From: Rhizobium sp. PP-CC-3A-592
GTDB taxonomy: Bacteria; Pseudomonadota; Alphaproteobacteria; Rhizobiales; Rhizobiaceae
Direction of reading: 5' to 3'
Assembly (NCBI RefSeq): GCF_003217095.1
Contig: NZ_QJSR01000002.1
Coordinates: 62,001 to 126,000 of the forward strand
Length of the DNA stretch: 64,000 nt
Position 1 is the first letter of the stretch; each line of letters starts with the position of its first letter. This document shows positions 18,249 through 27,253 of this stretch, piece after piece. The notes under the pieces are model-generated. The model saw nothing but the letters and a program-made list of their open reading frames with translations. It was not told the origin of the DNA and made no database searches. A program made the position numbers and the translations under genes.

Positions 18249-19705
18249 GGCGCCTCGACCTTGCCCATCGCGACATAGACCGTTTTCAATTCGGTATAAT
18301 GCTGCAGCGCCGCCACCGAGTTCTCGCGGCCAAAGCCGGATTGCTTCGAGCCGCCGAAGGGGATTTCCACCGGGCAGAGATTGTAGGTGTTGATCCAGAG
18401 CGTGCCGGCTTCCAGGCGATCCACCACGCGGTGGGCGCGGGTGATGTCGCTCGTGAAGACGCCGGCGGAAAGGCCGAATTCGGTCGCGTTGGCGCGGGCG
18501 ATGACCTCGTCCTCACCGTCGAAATCGAGCACGCACATGACGGGCCCGAAGATCTCCTCGCGGGCGATCGTCATCGTGTCGGTGACATCGGCAAAGACCG
18601 TCGGCTGGATGTAGGTGCCTTCGGCCGGAACGTCGTTGGGGATGGCGCCGCCGGTGACGAGCGTGGCGCCTTCCGCCCTGCCGGCCTCGATATAGGCCAG
18701 CACCTTGTCGCGCTGCGGCCGCGAGACCATCGGCCCGAGCTGGGTCGCCTCGTCCATGGGGTCGCCGATCACGATCCTTTCCGTGCGGGCCTTCAGGCCT
18801 TTAAGGAACTGTTCCTTGACGCCCTTCTGCACGAAGACACGCGTGCCGTTGGAGCAGACCTGGCCGGTCGAGTAGAAATTGCCGAGCATCGCGCCGCCGA
18901 TGGCGCTGTCGAGATCGGCATCCTCGAACACGATCAGCGGCGACTTGCCGCCAAGCTCCATGGTGACATGCTTCAGCTGGCCGGCTGCAGCCGCCGCGAC
19001 CTTGCGGCCGGTGGGCACTGAACCCGTCAGCGACACCTTGCCGACATCGGGGTGGCCGACGAGCAGGGGGCCGGTGTCCCGGTCGCCCTGGATGACGTTG
19101 AACAGGCCCTTGGGCAGGCCGGCCTCGATGAGGATCTCGGCAATCTTCAACGCGCCGAGCGGCGTGTTCTCGGAAGGCTTGAACACCATGGCATTGCCCG
19201 AGACCAGAGCTGGCGCCGCCTTCCAGCAGGCGATCTGCTGGGGGTAGTTCCAGGCACCGATGCCGACGCAGACGCCGATGGGCACGCGCTTGGTATAGGC
19301 AAAATCGGCCCCGAGCGGGATGTGCTCGCCGTTCAGCGCCGCTGCCGCAACACCGCCGAAGAACTCGAAGCTGTCCGCGCCCGAGGTGGGGTCTGCGACG
19401 ATCGTTTCCTGGATCGGCTTACCGGTGTCGAGCGTTTCCAGTTCCGACAGTTCGCGGTTGCGCGCTCGCATGATGTCGGCCGCCTTTTTGAGGATGCGCC
19501 CGCGCGCCGTCGGGCTCATCGCCGCCCATTCCGGCTGCGCCCGCTTGGCCGCGGCCACGGCCTGCTCGACGATGGCAGGCGTCGCGGCATGAAGCTTTGC
19601 GATCACCTCGCCGGTCGCGGGGTAGAGGCTGTCGAACGGGGTGCCCGCGGTGTCCTCGACATAGGCGCCATCGATGAAGTGGGAGGCTTTCGGCTGGGCT
19701 CTCAT
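18242..19705 (-). CDS. betB: Betaine-aldehyde dehydrogenase BetB
   Basis: The 487-residue NAD(P)-dependent aldehyde dehydrogenase converts betaine aldehyde to glycine betaine. ALDH hallmarks are the general base motif [12 protein letters not shown], the nucleophile in [12 protein letters not shown], and [11 protein letters not shown]; the C-terminus ([13 protein letters not shown]) is typical of BetB. It lies downstream of betC by 137 bases on the same strand. The gene is complete and of normal length. Confidence 0.95.
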   Translation of the reverse strand: MRAQPKASHFIDGAYVEDTAGTPFDSLYPATGEVIAKLHAATPAIVEQAVAAAKRAQPEWAAMSPTARGRILKKAADIMRARNRELSELETLDTGKPIQETIVADPTSGADSFEFFGGVAAAALNGEHIPLGADFAYTKRVPIGVCVGIGAWNYPQQIACWKAAPALVSGNAMVFKPSENTPLGALKIAEILIEAGLPKGLFNVIQGDRDTGPLLVGHPDVGKVSLTGSVPTGRKVAAAAAGQLKHVTMELGGKSPLIVFEDADLDSAIGGAMLGNFYSTGQVCSNGTRVFVQKGVKEQFLKGLKARTERIVIGDPMDEATQLGPMVSRPQRDKVLAYIEAGRAEGATLVTGGAIPNDVPAEGTYIQPTVFADVTDTMTIAREEIFGPVMCVLDFDGEDEVIARANATEFGLSAGVFTSDITRAHRVVDRLEAGTLWINTYNLCPVEIPFGGSKQSGFGRENSVAALQHYTELKTVYVAMGKVEAPY

Positions 19706-19842
19706 GAGGTCTTGTCCTTCGGCGCGGTTTTTATTTTAGAGGCCTTTGTTGGCCGGACTGTTCGTGTTTCGGCCGTATGGGCCTTGGAGAAAGATCGATC
19801 TGTGCAGGCTGTCGCGAACGGCGGTGTCGCTCTTGCCATGCC

Positions 19843-21384
19843 TCACTCTCCTCGCGGGAATCGTTTGGATTCCTCGAGATTATCGAGGTTCATGTGGTTG
19901 CGCATGTAGCGTTCGGAGGCTTTCTGCAGCGGCTGGTGGTCCCAGGGATAGTAGGCGCCGTTGCGCAGTGCCTCGTAGACCACCCAGCGGCGGGCCTGGC
20001 TTTCGCGCACGGCGGCATCGAAGGCCGGCATGTCCCAGCGGGCGTCGCGCATCTGGCGGAAGGCCTCCAGCGTGGCGGCGATGGCGGTGGTCGGCGGTGA
20101 AGGAGCAAGGTTGTTCAGCTCGAGCGGATCGGCCTCCAGATCGAACAGCTGGTCGGGATCATCAGCGCAATGGACGTATTTCCACTTGCCCTCGCGGATG
20201 GCGACGAGTGGGGCGATCGATCCTTCCGCTGCATATTCCATCAGCACGGGCGAGACGCGTTCAGTGCCGTTGATGACGGGCAGCAGGCTTTCTCCGTCCG
20301 TCCAGGGCATGATCTCGTCCATCGAGATGCCGGCGAGGTCGCAGAGCGTGGGGGTGACGTCGAGGTTGGAGACGGGCGCCTCGTGCAGTCCGGGCGTCAC
20401 GCCGGGGCCTGCGATCATCAGCGGCACGCGGGCGGAGCCTTCGAAAAAGTTCATCTTGAACCACAGGCCGCGTTCGCCCAGCATATCGCCGTGGTCGGAG
20501 CAGAACAGGATCAGCGTGTCGTCCAGCTGGCGCGTTCGCTCCAGCGTGTCCACGAGCCGGCCGACCTTCTCGTCGATATAGGAGATGTTGGCGAAATAGG
20601 CTTGCCGCGAGCGCCGGACGTCGGTCTCGGTCACGGTAAAGCTGGCATAGTCGCAGGCCGCGATCAGGCGTTCGGAGTGGGGGTCCTGCGTCTCCAGCAT
20701 GCCGACCTCGGGCAGAAGATGGGCGCAGCCCTCGTAGAGGTCCCAGAACTGACGGCGTGCCACGTAAGGATCGTGCGGATGGGTGAAGGATGCCGTCAGG
20801 CACCAGGGCCGACGACCGGCGGTGCCGATGTCGCGGGCGAGATGATAGATCTTCTGCTCGGCGAGAAAGGCGACCTCGTCGTCATATTCCATCTGGTTGG
20901 TGATCTCGGCGACGCCTGCGCCGGTGACCGAGCCGAGATTGTGGTACCACCAGTCGATCCGTTCGCCGGGCTTGCGGTAGTCCGGTGTCCAGCCGAAATC
21001 CGCGGGGTAGATATCCGTCGTCAGCCGCTCCTCGAAGCCGTGCAACTGATCGGGGCCGACGAAATGCATCTTGCCGGACAGCGCCGTGTAGTAGCCGGCG
21101 CGGCGCAGGTGATGGGCGAAGGTGGGGATGGAGGAGACGTATTCCGCCGCATTGTCGTAGACGCCGGTGCGGCTCGGCAGTTGGCCCGCCATGAAGGAGG
21201 CGCGAGCCGGCGCGCAGAGCGGCGATGACGTGTAATTGTTGGCAAAGCGGGCCGAGCGCGCGGCCAGGGCTTTCAGATGCGGTGCGTGCAGCCACTCTGC
21301 CGGGCCATCCGGAAAGAGCTTTCCGTTGAGCTGGTCGACCATGATGATCAGGATGTTCGGCTTGTTGCTCTCGGCGGGGCTCAC
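19843..21384 (-). CDS. betC: Choline-sulfatase BetC
   Basis: This 513-residue sulfatase hydrolyses choline-O-sulfate to choline and sulfate. The sulfatase signature CAPAR (Cys57 to Arg61) supplies the cysteine that is converted to formylglycine, and the metal site MVDQLNG follows the N-terminus; [16 protein letters not shown] and the C-terminus with [17 protein letters not shown]-like wording agree with rhizobial BetC. It overlaps betI by 4 bases. It feeds choline to betA/betB and sulfate to assimilation, linking osmoprotection with sulfur supply. Confidence 0.95.
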   Translation of the reverse strand: MSPAESNKPNILIIMVDQLNGKLFPDGPAEWLHAPHLKALAARSARFANNYTSSPLCAPARASFMAGQLPSRTGVYDNAAEYVSSIPTFAHHLRRAGYYTALSGKMHFVGPDQLHGFEERLTTDIYPADFGWTPDYRKPGERIDWWYHNLGSVTGAGVAEITNQMEYDDEVAFLAEQKIYHLARDIGTAGRRPWCLTASFTHPHDPYVARRQFWDLYEGCAHLLPEVGMLETQDPHSERLIAACDYASFTVTETDVRRSRQAYFANISYIDEKVGRLVDTLERTRQLDDTLILFCSDHGDMLGERGLWFKMNFFEGSARVPLMIAGPGVTPGLHEAPVSNLDVTPTLCDLAGISMDEIMPWTDGESLLPVINGTERVSPVLMEYAAEGSIAPLVAIREGKWKYVHCADDPDQLFDLEADPLELNNLAPSPPTTAIAATLEAFRQMRDARWDMPAFDAAVRESQARRWVVYEALRNGAYYPWDHQPLQKASERYMRNHMNLDNLEESKRFPRGE

Positions 21385-21992
21385 GCGGCGGGTCCTTGTT
21401 CTAGGCGGGATGCAAGGCGTGCGAGCGCGGCATCGACCGCGTCTTCCGCCAGCGCGATCGACCGCTCGGTCGTCAGCGGTGCGGCGCCCAGTGCACGGCG
21501 GATGTAGAGCCCGTCGATCAGCGCGGCCGTCGCCTCGGCGATGCGCGACGCCTCGGCTTTCAGGCAGAGCAGCGACAGGCTTGCGGACAGGTTGGAGTGC
21601 AGGCGGCGGGCGTAGAGCACGAGCAGACGGCGGACGGCTTCCGAGCGCTGTGCCTCGGTATAGAAGGCGAGCCAGGCGGCGACCGTTTCCGGTGCGAATT
21701 GTCCGGCGTGGAAACTGACACGGATGATGGCCGAGACGCGGGCGCGAGGGTCATCAGCCTCGGCCAGTGCAGATACGGTATCGCGCCGAAGGTCGCGCAG
21801 CAGCGAGCGCATGGTCTCCGTCAGCAACTGGTCCTTGCTGCCGAAATAGTGATGGGCGAGCGCGGGCGAGACGCCGGCGCGGCGGGCGATGTCCGACATG
21901 GTCACGGCGAGCGTGCCTTGGTCCCCGATGGCGCTGATGGCGGCATCGACCAAAGCCTTTCGGCGTACCGGCTCCATTCCGACTTTCGGCAT
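21381..21992 (-). CDS. betI: TetR-family repressor BetI
   Basis: This 203-residue regulator has a TetR-type N-terminal HTH ([22 protein letters not shown], residues ~31-52, split here only for description) and a ligand domain like BetI, which is relieved by choline. I chose the ATG at 21992 because GGGAG lies 6 bases upstream; ATGs at 21998 and 22040 are less likely, the latter lying inside the operator. It is the first gene of betI-betC-betB and is expected to repress that unit through the palindrome just upstream. Confidence 0.93.
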   Translation of the reverse strand: MPKVGMEPVRRKALVDAAISAIGDQGTLAVTMSDIARRAGVSPALAHHYFGSKDQLLTETMRSLLRDLRRDTVSALAEADDPRARVSAIIRVSFHAGQFAPETVAAWLAFYTEAQRSEAVRRLLVLYARRLHSNLSASLSLLCLKAEASRIAEATAALIDGLYIRRALGAAPLTTERSIALAEDAVDAALARLASRLEQGPAA

Positions 21993-22024
21993 CCGCATCT
22001 CCCGTCGTTGGAGAGAGCTTAATT

Positions 22025-22044
22025 TTGATTGAGCCGTCAATCAA
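22025..22044. promoter_or_regulatory. BetI operator palindrome
   Basis: TTGATTGAGCCGTCAATCAA is a perfect inverted repeat of two 8-base arms around a 4-base centre, 33 bases upstream of the betI start. TetR-family BetI repressors bind AT-rich dyads at their own promoter; the position and symmetry support this role. Confidence 0.8.
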
Positions 22045-22118
22045 GAAAAAAGAATGCTGTGCGGTCTATCCGCAATCACCGTCTTGCAGCCTGTTTCAGC
22101 CGGACAGAGACGCTGCTC

Positions 22119-23129
22119 TCAGGCGCGGCCGAAGGCCTCGGTCACCCTGACATCGCCGACATGCATGCCGTTCCAGTTGTGCATCGACGTCGTCGCTTCT
22201 GCCAACAAGGCGGCTTCGATCTCGGGTTCATCCCGGAAGACGCGGGCGAGCGTTGCGGCGATCATGGCTTCGGCGGCGCGGGTGGTGCCGTCTTCGCATT
22301 TCAGCGCGATGGCGATGCCCTGTTCGGGGATGGCCGCGCAGAAGACGCCTTCCGCACCGGTCTTTGCGAAGATCCGGCTAGGTGCGATCTGCATGAGGCG
22401 GGTGCAGGCGCGTTTCGTGCCCGCGACGTAGAAGGGCTCGGCCATGCAGGCGTCGATCAGGCGGCGTGCGGCTTTGGCGCGATCGAGCCCGAGGCCCGTT
22501 CCGGTCGCCATCTTGGCGAAGCCGTGGGCGAGGCCCTTTAGTGGCACGGCATAGGTCGGGATGGCGCAGCCGTCGATGCCGCAATTGTCGTGGCCGAGGG
22601 CGGCGCCCGTCAGGCTTTCCATCGCATCGCGGATCTCGCGCTGGATGAAGTGGTCGTAGCCGATATAGCCTTGCGGATCGACGCCGGCGTGGCAGGCGGC
22701 GCAGATGAAGCCGGAATGCTTGCCGGAGCAGTTGTTGTGCAGCGCATTCGGCTTGTCCATCGCCCGCACCTGATCGATCAGCACCGGCTGGCTGAAGGAC
22801 CAGTGCGCGCCGCATTCGAGTGTCGAGACGTCGCGCCCGGCCAGCGCCAGCATGTCGGCAGCCAAAGCCGCATGTTCTGGCTCACCATTGTGGGAGGAGC
22901 AGGCGAGCGCCAGCATCCGCTGGTCGAGCCCGTAAGCGTCGGCGGCGCCCGTCTCGATGAGGGGCAGGGCCTGCATCGCCTTGCAGGCGGAACGCGGGAA
23001 GATGGCGGCATCGACGTCGCCGAGGGAGAAGACGGTGCGGCCGTCGCCATCCACCGCGATCACCATGCCGCGATGGCGGCTTTCCACCAGAGCCCCGCGC
23101 GTCACCTCGACCAGTACCGGATTCGTCAT
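22119..23129 (-). CDS. Rhizobial-type (class 3) zinc L-asparaginase
   Basis: This 336-residue protein belongs to the asparaginase II family typified by Rhizobium etli AnsA/ReAV, unrelated to E. coli asparaginases. The SxxK tandem Ser47-Ala-Cys-Lys50 (PRSACK), Ser79 (CSSHNGEP), and the zinc-site group Cys134, Lys137 (NNCSGKHSG), Asp186 and Cys188 (GIDGC) align one residue before the numbering I recall for ReAV. It hydrolyses asparagine to aspartate and ammonia, in the cytosol as no signal peptide is seen. It is a single gene after the betI control region. Confidence 0.9.
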   Translation of the reverse strand: MTNPVLVEVTRGALVESRHRGMVIAVDGDGRTVFSLGDVDAAIFPRSACKAMQALPLIETGAADAYGLDQRMLALACSSHNGEPEHAALAADMLALAGRDVSTLECGAHWSFSQPVLIDQVRAMDKPNALHNNCSGKHSGFICAACHAGVDPQGYIGYDHFIQREIRDAMESLTGAALGHDNCGIDGCAIPTYAVPLKGLAHGFAKMATGTGLGLDRAKAARRLIDACMAEPFYVAGTKRACTRLMQIAPSRIFAKTGAEGVFCAAIPEQGIAIALKCEDGTTRAAEAMIAATLARVFRDEPEIEAALLAEATTSMHNWNGMHVGDVRVTEAFGRA

Positions 23130-23268
23130 GTCACAAGCCTCTCGTCATCACATTTCGGTGCGGATCTTGCCATCCGTTCCCGGCACGACGATCTCTCTCA
23201 CGAGACCGCCGCCGCTTTCCATTCCCTGCCATAACCGATCGCGCTTCCCCGTCAAACCCGGACATCGC

Positions 23269-24006
23269 ATGAATCTGATCCGCATTCTCCTGCTTGCCAT
23301 CCTCGTCGTCTATCTCCTGCCGGCGCTCGCATCCGCCGGGCTCTGGTATGTGAGGGAGCGTCCGGAAAGCTGGCGCAATGCCGACTGGTCCTCGTCCGGC
23401 GTCCTGCCGAAAGCGACGGCGGATGGGGACGCCGCGATCTATGTGCTCTCAGCGGCCACGGGCGGCCTGAAAGGGGCGGTCGCCAGCCATGCCTGGATCG
23501 TGACGAAGGGGGCGGGGGATCGTGTCTATAACCGCTATGACAAGGTCGGCTGGGGCACGCCCATCCGGCGCAACATGCGCGAGGCCGATGGAGCCTGGTA
23601 TTCCAACCGGCCGAATGTGGTCGTCGCCATCACCGGCGCGGAGGCCGCACGGCTGATCCCGCAGGTCGAGGCGGCGATTCAGTCCTACCCCTATGCCACA
23701 CCCGGCGCCTACCGCATCTGGCCGGGTCCGAACTCCAACACCTTCGTCGCGCATGTTCTGCGCACCGTGCCCGATCTCGGCGCCGTGCTGCCGCCGGATG
23801 CCGTCGGGCGTGACTATCTGCCGGAGGGCAAGCTCTTCTCGATCGACGCCGACGGCCGCGACATCCATGCCACGCTCTACGGCCTCGTGGGTATCTCGGC
23901 CGGTGCGCGCAGCGGGTTCGAACTGCACTTCATGGGCCTGGTCGCAGGCGTGGATTTTCTGCGGCCCGCGCTCAAGATTCCCGCTTTCGGGCGGCTGGGG
24001 ATGTGA
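23269..24006 (+). CDS. DUF3750 family protein
   Basis: The 245-residue protein starts with a membrane anchor or signal sequence (IRILLLAILVVYLLPALASA). The rest matches the DUF3750 family found widely in alphaproteobacteria: HAWIVTK, RYDKVGWGTPIRRN, YPYATPGAYRIWPGPNSNTF and a terminal AGVDFLRPALKIPAFGRLG. Conserved His and the PGPNSNTF segment suggest an enzyme-like periplasmic domain, but no function is established to my knowledge. The start at 23269 is the first ATG that gives the membrane segment. Confidence 0.82.
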   Translation: MNLIRILLLAILVVYLLPALASAGLWYVRERPESWRNADWSSSGVLPKATADGDAAIYVLSAATGGLKGAVASHAWIVTKGAGDRVYNRYDKVGWGTPIRRNMREADGAWYSNRPNVVVAITGAEAARLIPQVEAAIQSYPYATPGAYRIWPGPNSNTFVAHVLRTVPDLGAVLPPDAVGRDYLPEGKLFSIDADGRDIHATLYGLVGISAGARSGFELHFMGLVAGVDFLRPALKIPAFGRLGM

Positions 24007-24158
24007 GGGTGGTCGTGCCGACGCTGTAGGATCGCTACCTGCTCTTCAGCTTGTCGATATGCATCAGGGTAGCCTGCGTATGGTCGACGTTTCCTTACGC
24101 AGAGGTCGTCAGGCTGGAGCGTAGGACACGCATTCCCTGCACCAAATCCCCGAAACGG

Positions 24159-24186
24159 AAAAAGGGCCGCGTTAGCGACCCTTTCC
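24159..24186 (-). terminator. Intrinsic terminator of the small transcript
   Basis: On the minus strand, a GC-rich stem GGAAAGGGTCGC / GCGGCCCTTTTTCC with a TAAC loop ends in a run of T. This is a standard Rho-independent terminator and closes the small-RNA unit. Confidence 0.75.
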
Positions 24187-24246
24187 ACGAAATACGGCCC
24201 GTAAACGGCCCGGACTGGCTGCTGGCTCAGTCCGTAGAAGGAAGGC

Positions 24247-24321
24247 TCAGAGCGAGGGCTGCCTCATTTCTGCAACCATGCTTCCCGTGTCCGTTACGAG
24301 TACCGAAATCTCATTAGACAT
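24247..24321 (-). CDS. Small ORF, 24 residues, unknown
   Basis: ATG at 24321 begins a 24-codon frame (MSNEISVLVTDTGSMVAEMR followed by QPSL) ending in TGA at 24247-24249. An unusually strong Shine-Dalgarno (AGGAAGGTGG) ends about 6 bases upstream. No amino acid is repeated as in classic attenuator leaders. Its position in a self-contained promoter-to-terminator unit argues for a translated small protein or a translated sRNA. I do not recognise the sequence. Confidence 0.55.
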   Translation of the reverse strand: MSNEISVLVTDTGSMVAEMRQPSL

Positions 24322-24358
24322 TGGACCACCTTCCTTTCATTACGTTGAACATGAGGAA

Positions 24359-24386
24359 AAGATAGGCGATTTTCGAAGAAGCGCAA
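24359..24386 (-). promoter_or_regulatory. Promoter of the small transcript
   Basis: TTGCGC (24381-24386) and TATCTT (24359-24364) are 16 bases apart on the minus strand, close to the vegetative sigma-factor pattern in rhizobia (CTTGAC-17-CTATAT). The predicted start lies about 20 bases before the ribosome site. Confidence 0.6.
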
Positions 24387-24467
24387 GACCTTCCTTCACA
24401 AAACTTCCGTCTGCGCGATCACGAAGAATGACGGTTCAGTGTCATGTCGTGAGGGGACCATCTTACG

Positions 24468-25466
24468 TCAGAGGGTGAGCACGATCTTTCCGATGTGGCC
24501 GCTCTCCTCCATCAGGCGGTGCGCCTCGGCGACGTTGGCGAAGGGCAGGACGGCGCTCATGACCGGGGCCACGGTGCCCTCGTCGAGCAGGGGCCAGACA
24601 TTGTCCTCCAGATCGTCGCGGATCGCTTCCTTCTCCACGGCCGTGCGCGGGCGAAGCGCCGAGCCCATGACGCGGAGGCGCTTGGAGAGGATCGGCGCGA
24701 TGTTGGCCTTCTCCACCTTGGCGCCGCCGAGGAAGGCGATGATGGAGAGCCGGCCGTCGGTCGCCAGGCATTCGAGGTTGCGCTCGAAATAGGAGGCGCC
24801 GATCATGTCGAGAATGACATCGACGCCGCGCCCGCCGGTTTCCGACAGAATGACCTCCTTGAAGTCCTCCTGCTTGTAATCGATGGCCCTGACCGCACCG
24901 AGCGACAGGCAGGCCTCGCATTTCGGGCCGCTGCCGGCGGTGACGAACACCTGCGCCCCGAAGGCACCGGCGAGCTGGATCGCCGTCGTGCCGATGCCGC
25001 TCGAGCCGCCATGGATGAGGATGGATTCTCCCTCCACCAGATCCGCCATCTGGAACACGTTCGCCCAGACGGTGAAGAATGTCTCCGGCAGGGCGGCGGC
25101 GCGGGCGGCGTCATAGCCGGTCGGCCAGCGCAGAGCCTGCGTCGCGGGCACGCTGCAATATTCCGCATAGCCGCCGCCATTGGCGAGCGCCGTCACGCGG
25201 TCTCCGACGGCAAAGCCCTCGGCACCGTCACCGATGGCCACGATTTCGCCCGCGACCTCAAGTCCGAGAATGGGGCTTGCGCCGGGAGGGGCGGGATAGA
25301 GCCCCTTGCGCTGCATGACATCCGGCCGGTTGATGCCGGCGGCCTCGACGCGCACGAGCAGGTGGCCGGCTTCGAGCTCGGGCAGCGGGCCCTTGGCGAG
25401 CACCATGGCCTCCGGCCCACCGGGCGCGGGCAGGTCGATGAACGTCATTTCCGTTGGCAGCGGCAT
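24468..25466 (-). CDS. Zinc-independent quinone oxidoreductase (PIG3/QOR-like MDR)
   Basis: This 332-residue medium-chain dehydrogenase/reductase matches the TP53I3/PIG3-type NAD(P)H quinone oxidoreductases. It has the substrate-entry motif [14 protein letters not shown], the NADPH-binding loop [15 protein letters not shown], and [12 protein letters not shown] near the C-terminus. Catalytic zinc ligands are absent, as expected. It probably reduces quinones or enones one electron or hydride at a time in the cytosol. It is the only gene of its unit, 67 bases after the EamA gene on the same strand. Confidence 0.88.
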   Translation of the reverse strand: MPLPTEMTFIDLPAPGGPEAMVLAKGPLPELEAGHLLVRVEAAGINRPDVMQRKGLYPAPPGASPILGLEVAGEIVAIGDGAEGFAVGDRVTALANGGGYAEYCSVPATQALRWPTGYDAARAAALPETFFTVWANVFQMADLVEGESILIHGGSSGIGTTAIQLAGAFGAQVFVTAGSGPKCEACLSLGAVRAIDYKQEDFKEVILSETGGRGVDVILDMIGASYFERNLECLATDGRLSIIAFLGGAKVEKANIAPILSKRLRVMGSALRPRTAVEKEAIRDDLEDNVWPLLDEGTVAPVMSAVLPFANVAEAHRLMEESGHIGKIVLTL

Positions 25467-25532
25467 GGGAACTCCTGTGCTTGGTTGATGCCAGAGCTAG
25501 TGCATCTCGCGGCAGGGTCAAAGGTTAGGTAC

Positions 25533-25964
25533 TTACAGCACCAGAAGAACGCCGCCGATGGCGATGAGACCGATGCCGAGCGTGTGCAGCGCCGACAGCT
25601 TTTCGCCGAGAAACAGGACGGCGAAGAGGGCGACGAGAACGACGCTCATCTTGTCGACCGGCGCCACGCGCGCGGCGTCCCCGATCTTCAGCGCCCGGAA
25701 ATAGCAGAGCCAGGATGCGCCGGTCGCGAGCCCGGACAGGACGAGGAACAGCCAGCTTTTCGGCGAGACGGTGACTGGCGACTGCCAGTGTCCCGTCACC
25801 GCCAGCAGGAGCCCCAGCGCCGCCAGGATGACCACGGTGCGCACGAAGGTCGCGAAGTCCGAATTAACGTTCTCGATGCCGATCTTGGCGAAGATGGCGG
25901 TCAGCGCCGCAAAAACGGCGGAGAGCAGGGCCCAGGCCTGCCAGGAGAGGAAGAGGGATCGCAT
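25533..25964 (-). CDS. EamA-family small membrane transporter
   Basis: This 143-residue protein has about five hydrophobic helices and one EamA (DMT) domain: WALLSAVFAALTAIFAKIG at the start, PVDKMSVVLVALFAVLFLGE near the end. Single-domain EamA proteins usually work as dimers and export small metabolites. The start at 25964 is supported by GGAAAGG upstream and gives the normal family N-terminus; the longer frame crosses the deoR gene's end. Confidence 0.82.
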   Translation of the reverse strand: MRSLFLSWQAWALLSAVFAALTAIFAKIGIENVNSDFATFVRTVVILAALGLLLAVTGHWQSPVTVSPKSWLFLVLSGLATGASWLCYFRALKIGDAARVAPVDKMSVVLVALFAVLFLGEKLSALHTLGIGLIAIGGVLLVL

Positions 25965-26007
25965 CGGTGGGACCTTTCCGGCGCTGTTGCTCTTGGCTCG
26001 CGCAGGC

Positions 26008-26760
26008 TCAAGCTTGAAGGATCTCCAGCCCGGCTTCGCGATAGAGCGAGAGTGTCGTGTCGTCGACATCGGCGGAAACCACAAGACCGGTCAGGTCGGC
26101 AAGCGGCAGGATGCGGTGCGGCGACACCGCGCCGAGCTTGTCGCCGGCCGCAAGAATAAAGGTTTCCGCAGACCGGCGGGCGATGGCGCGCTTGATCGCG
26201 GCCTCCTCGAAATCGCCCGTGGTGGCGCCGTGTGTCGGATGGAGGGCAGTCGCGCCGAGGAAGAACAGGTCGAAGCGCATCGTCTCGATGGCGGCAAGTG
26301 CTGCCGATCCGGTGGCGACCATCGAGTGCTTGTAGAGCCGCCCGCCGATCAGGATCACCTCGGCATCGTGGCCGGCCAGCGCTGCGGCGATCGTCGGGCT
26401 GTGCGTGGCGATGGTGATGCGCAGATCGCGCGGCAGGGCCCGGGCGAGCGCCTCGTTCGTACTGCCGCCGTCGAGGAAGACGAACTGCCCGGCGGCGATC
26501 CGCTCGACCGCCCGCAGCGCTAAAACTTGCTTGGTCGCCTTGGCGATCTGGGTTCGGGCGCCGAGATCGGGCAGAGGCGGGGCTACCGGCAGGGCGCCGC
26601 CATGGACGCGCTGCAGCTTGCCAGCGCTTGCCAGCTCCCGCAGATCGCGGCGGATCGTGTCCTCCGACAGGCCGAGTTCGCCGGCAAGTGCAGTCGCGAC
26701 GATCTGCCCGTCGCGGCGCAGGCGATCGAGGATGAGGGCATGCCGCTGGCTGGTGAGCAT
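26008..26760 (-). CDS. DeoR/GlpR-family transcriptional regulator
   Basis: The 250-residue repressor has an N-terminal DeoR HTH (ALILDRLRRDGQIVATALA then GELGLSEDTIRRDLREL) and a DeoRC sugar-phosphate-sensing domain with FLDGGSTNEALARAL and a terminal DVDDTTLSLYREAG-like segment. Family members respond to phosphorylated sugars or nucleosides. It is divergent from the DUF4406 gene across an AT-rich 87-base gap, so it may control that gene as well as itself and the downstream eamA. Confidence 0.9.
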   Translation of the reverse strand: MLTSQRHALILDRLRRDGQIVATALAGELGLSEDTIRRDLRELASAGKLQRVHGGALPVAPPLPDLGARTQIAKATKQVLALRAVERIAAGQFVFLDGGSTNEALARALPRDLRITIATHSPTIAAALAGHDAEVILIGGRLYKHSMVATGSAALAAIETMRFDLFFLGATALHPTHGATTGDFEEAAIKRAIARRSAETFILAAGDKLGAVSPHRILPLADLTGLVVSADVDDTTLSLYREAGLEILQA

Positions 26761-26847
26761 CGAAATCTCCTTCTTGACTCTTCCTGATATTACGTGATCA
26801 AATGAGAATTATAAAGAAAATACAAGCAAACCATGAAGGAGTTTCCC

Positions 26848-27231
26848 ATGTTGATTTTGATTGCCGGCCCCTATCGTTCCGGCACGAATGACGATCCTGC
26901 GAAGATGGCAGCCAATCTGAAGGTGCTTGAGGCGCCGTCGCACGCGTTGTTTGAGGCGGGGCATGTGCCGATGATCGGGGAATGGGTGGCGCTGCCGATC
27001 TGGCATGCGGCCGGCGGAAAGACGGTTGGGGATGCGCTCTATGAGGAGATCTTCCACCCGGTCGCCGGCCGGCTGCTCGCGCTCTGCGATGCCGTGCTGC
27101 GCCTGCCCGGCGTCTCGAAAGGGGCCGACAACGATGTGCGGATCGCGCGCGAACGCGGCATTCCGGTCTATGAGAGGCTGGAGGATGTGCCGGGCTGCGC
27201 AGCCTTCGCGACGCGCGCGATCCCGGCCTGA
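26848..27231 (+). CDS. DUF4406 / nucleoside 2-deoxyribosyltransferase-like protein
   Basis: The 127-residue protein begins MLILIAGPYRSGTNDDPAKM, with the IAGPYRSG motif of the DUF4406 and nucleoside 2-deoxyribosyltransferase-like fold, followed by AGHVPMIGEW and LRLPGVSKGADNDVRIA. AAGGAG lies 6 bases before the ATG at 26848, which decides the start over the ATG at 26833. The substrate is unknown; a nucleotide-sugar role would fit the divergent DeoR regulator. Confidence 0.8.
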   Translation: MLILIAGPYRSGTNDDPAKMAANLKVLEAPSHALFEAGHVPMIGEWVALPIWHAAGGKTVGDALYEEIFHPVAGRLLALCDAVLRLPGVSKGADNDVRIARERGIPVYERLEDVPGCAAFATRAIPA

Positions 27232-27253
27232 TCCCCGCAACGGCTCCCGCCCT

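Larger units (their letters stand above)
24159..24352 (-). ncRNA. Candidate small RNA / small-protein transcript
   Basis: The unit has a promoter (TTGCGC at 24381-24386, TATCTT at 24359-24364, 16-base spacer), a very strong ribosome site, a 24-codon ORF and an intrinsic terminator, with no gene on the same strand downstream before the convergent DUF3750 gene. Between the ORF stop and terminator lie further structures: a 7-bp stem CGGACTG/CAGTCCG and a short CCG-TTTA-CGG hairpin followed by repeated CGGGCCGT. A start near 24352 would give a ~195-base RNA. I do not recognise it as a named family; it may be dual-function. End points are estimates. Confidence 0.55.

Noticed and set aside
24247-24321. 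Classic amino-acid attenuator leader peptide
   Set aside because: No tandem run of one amino acid and no biosynthetic gene downstream on that strand.
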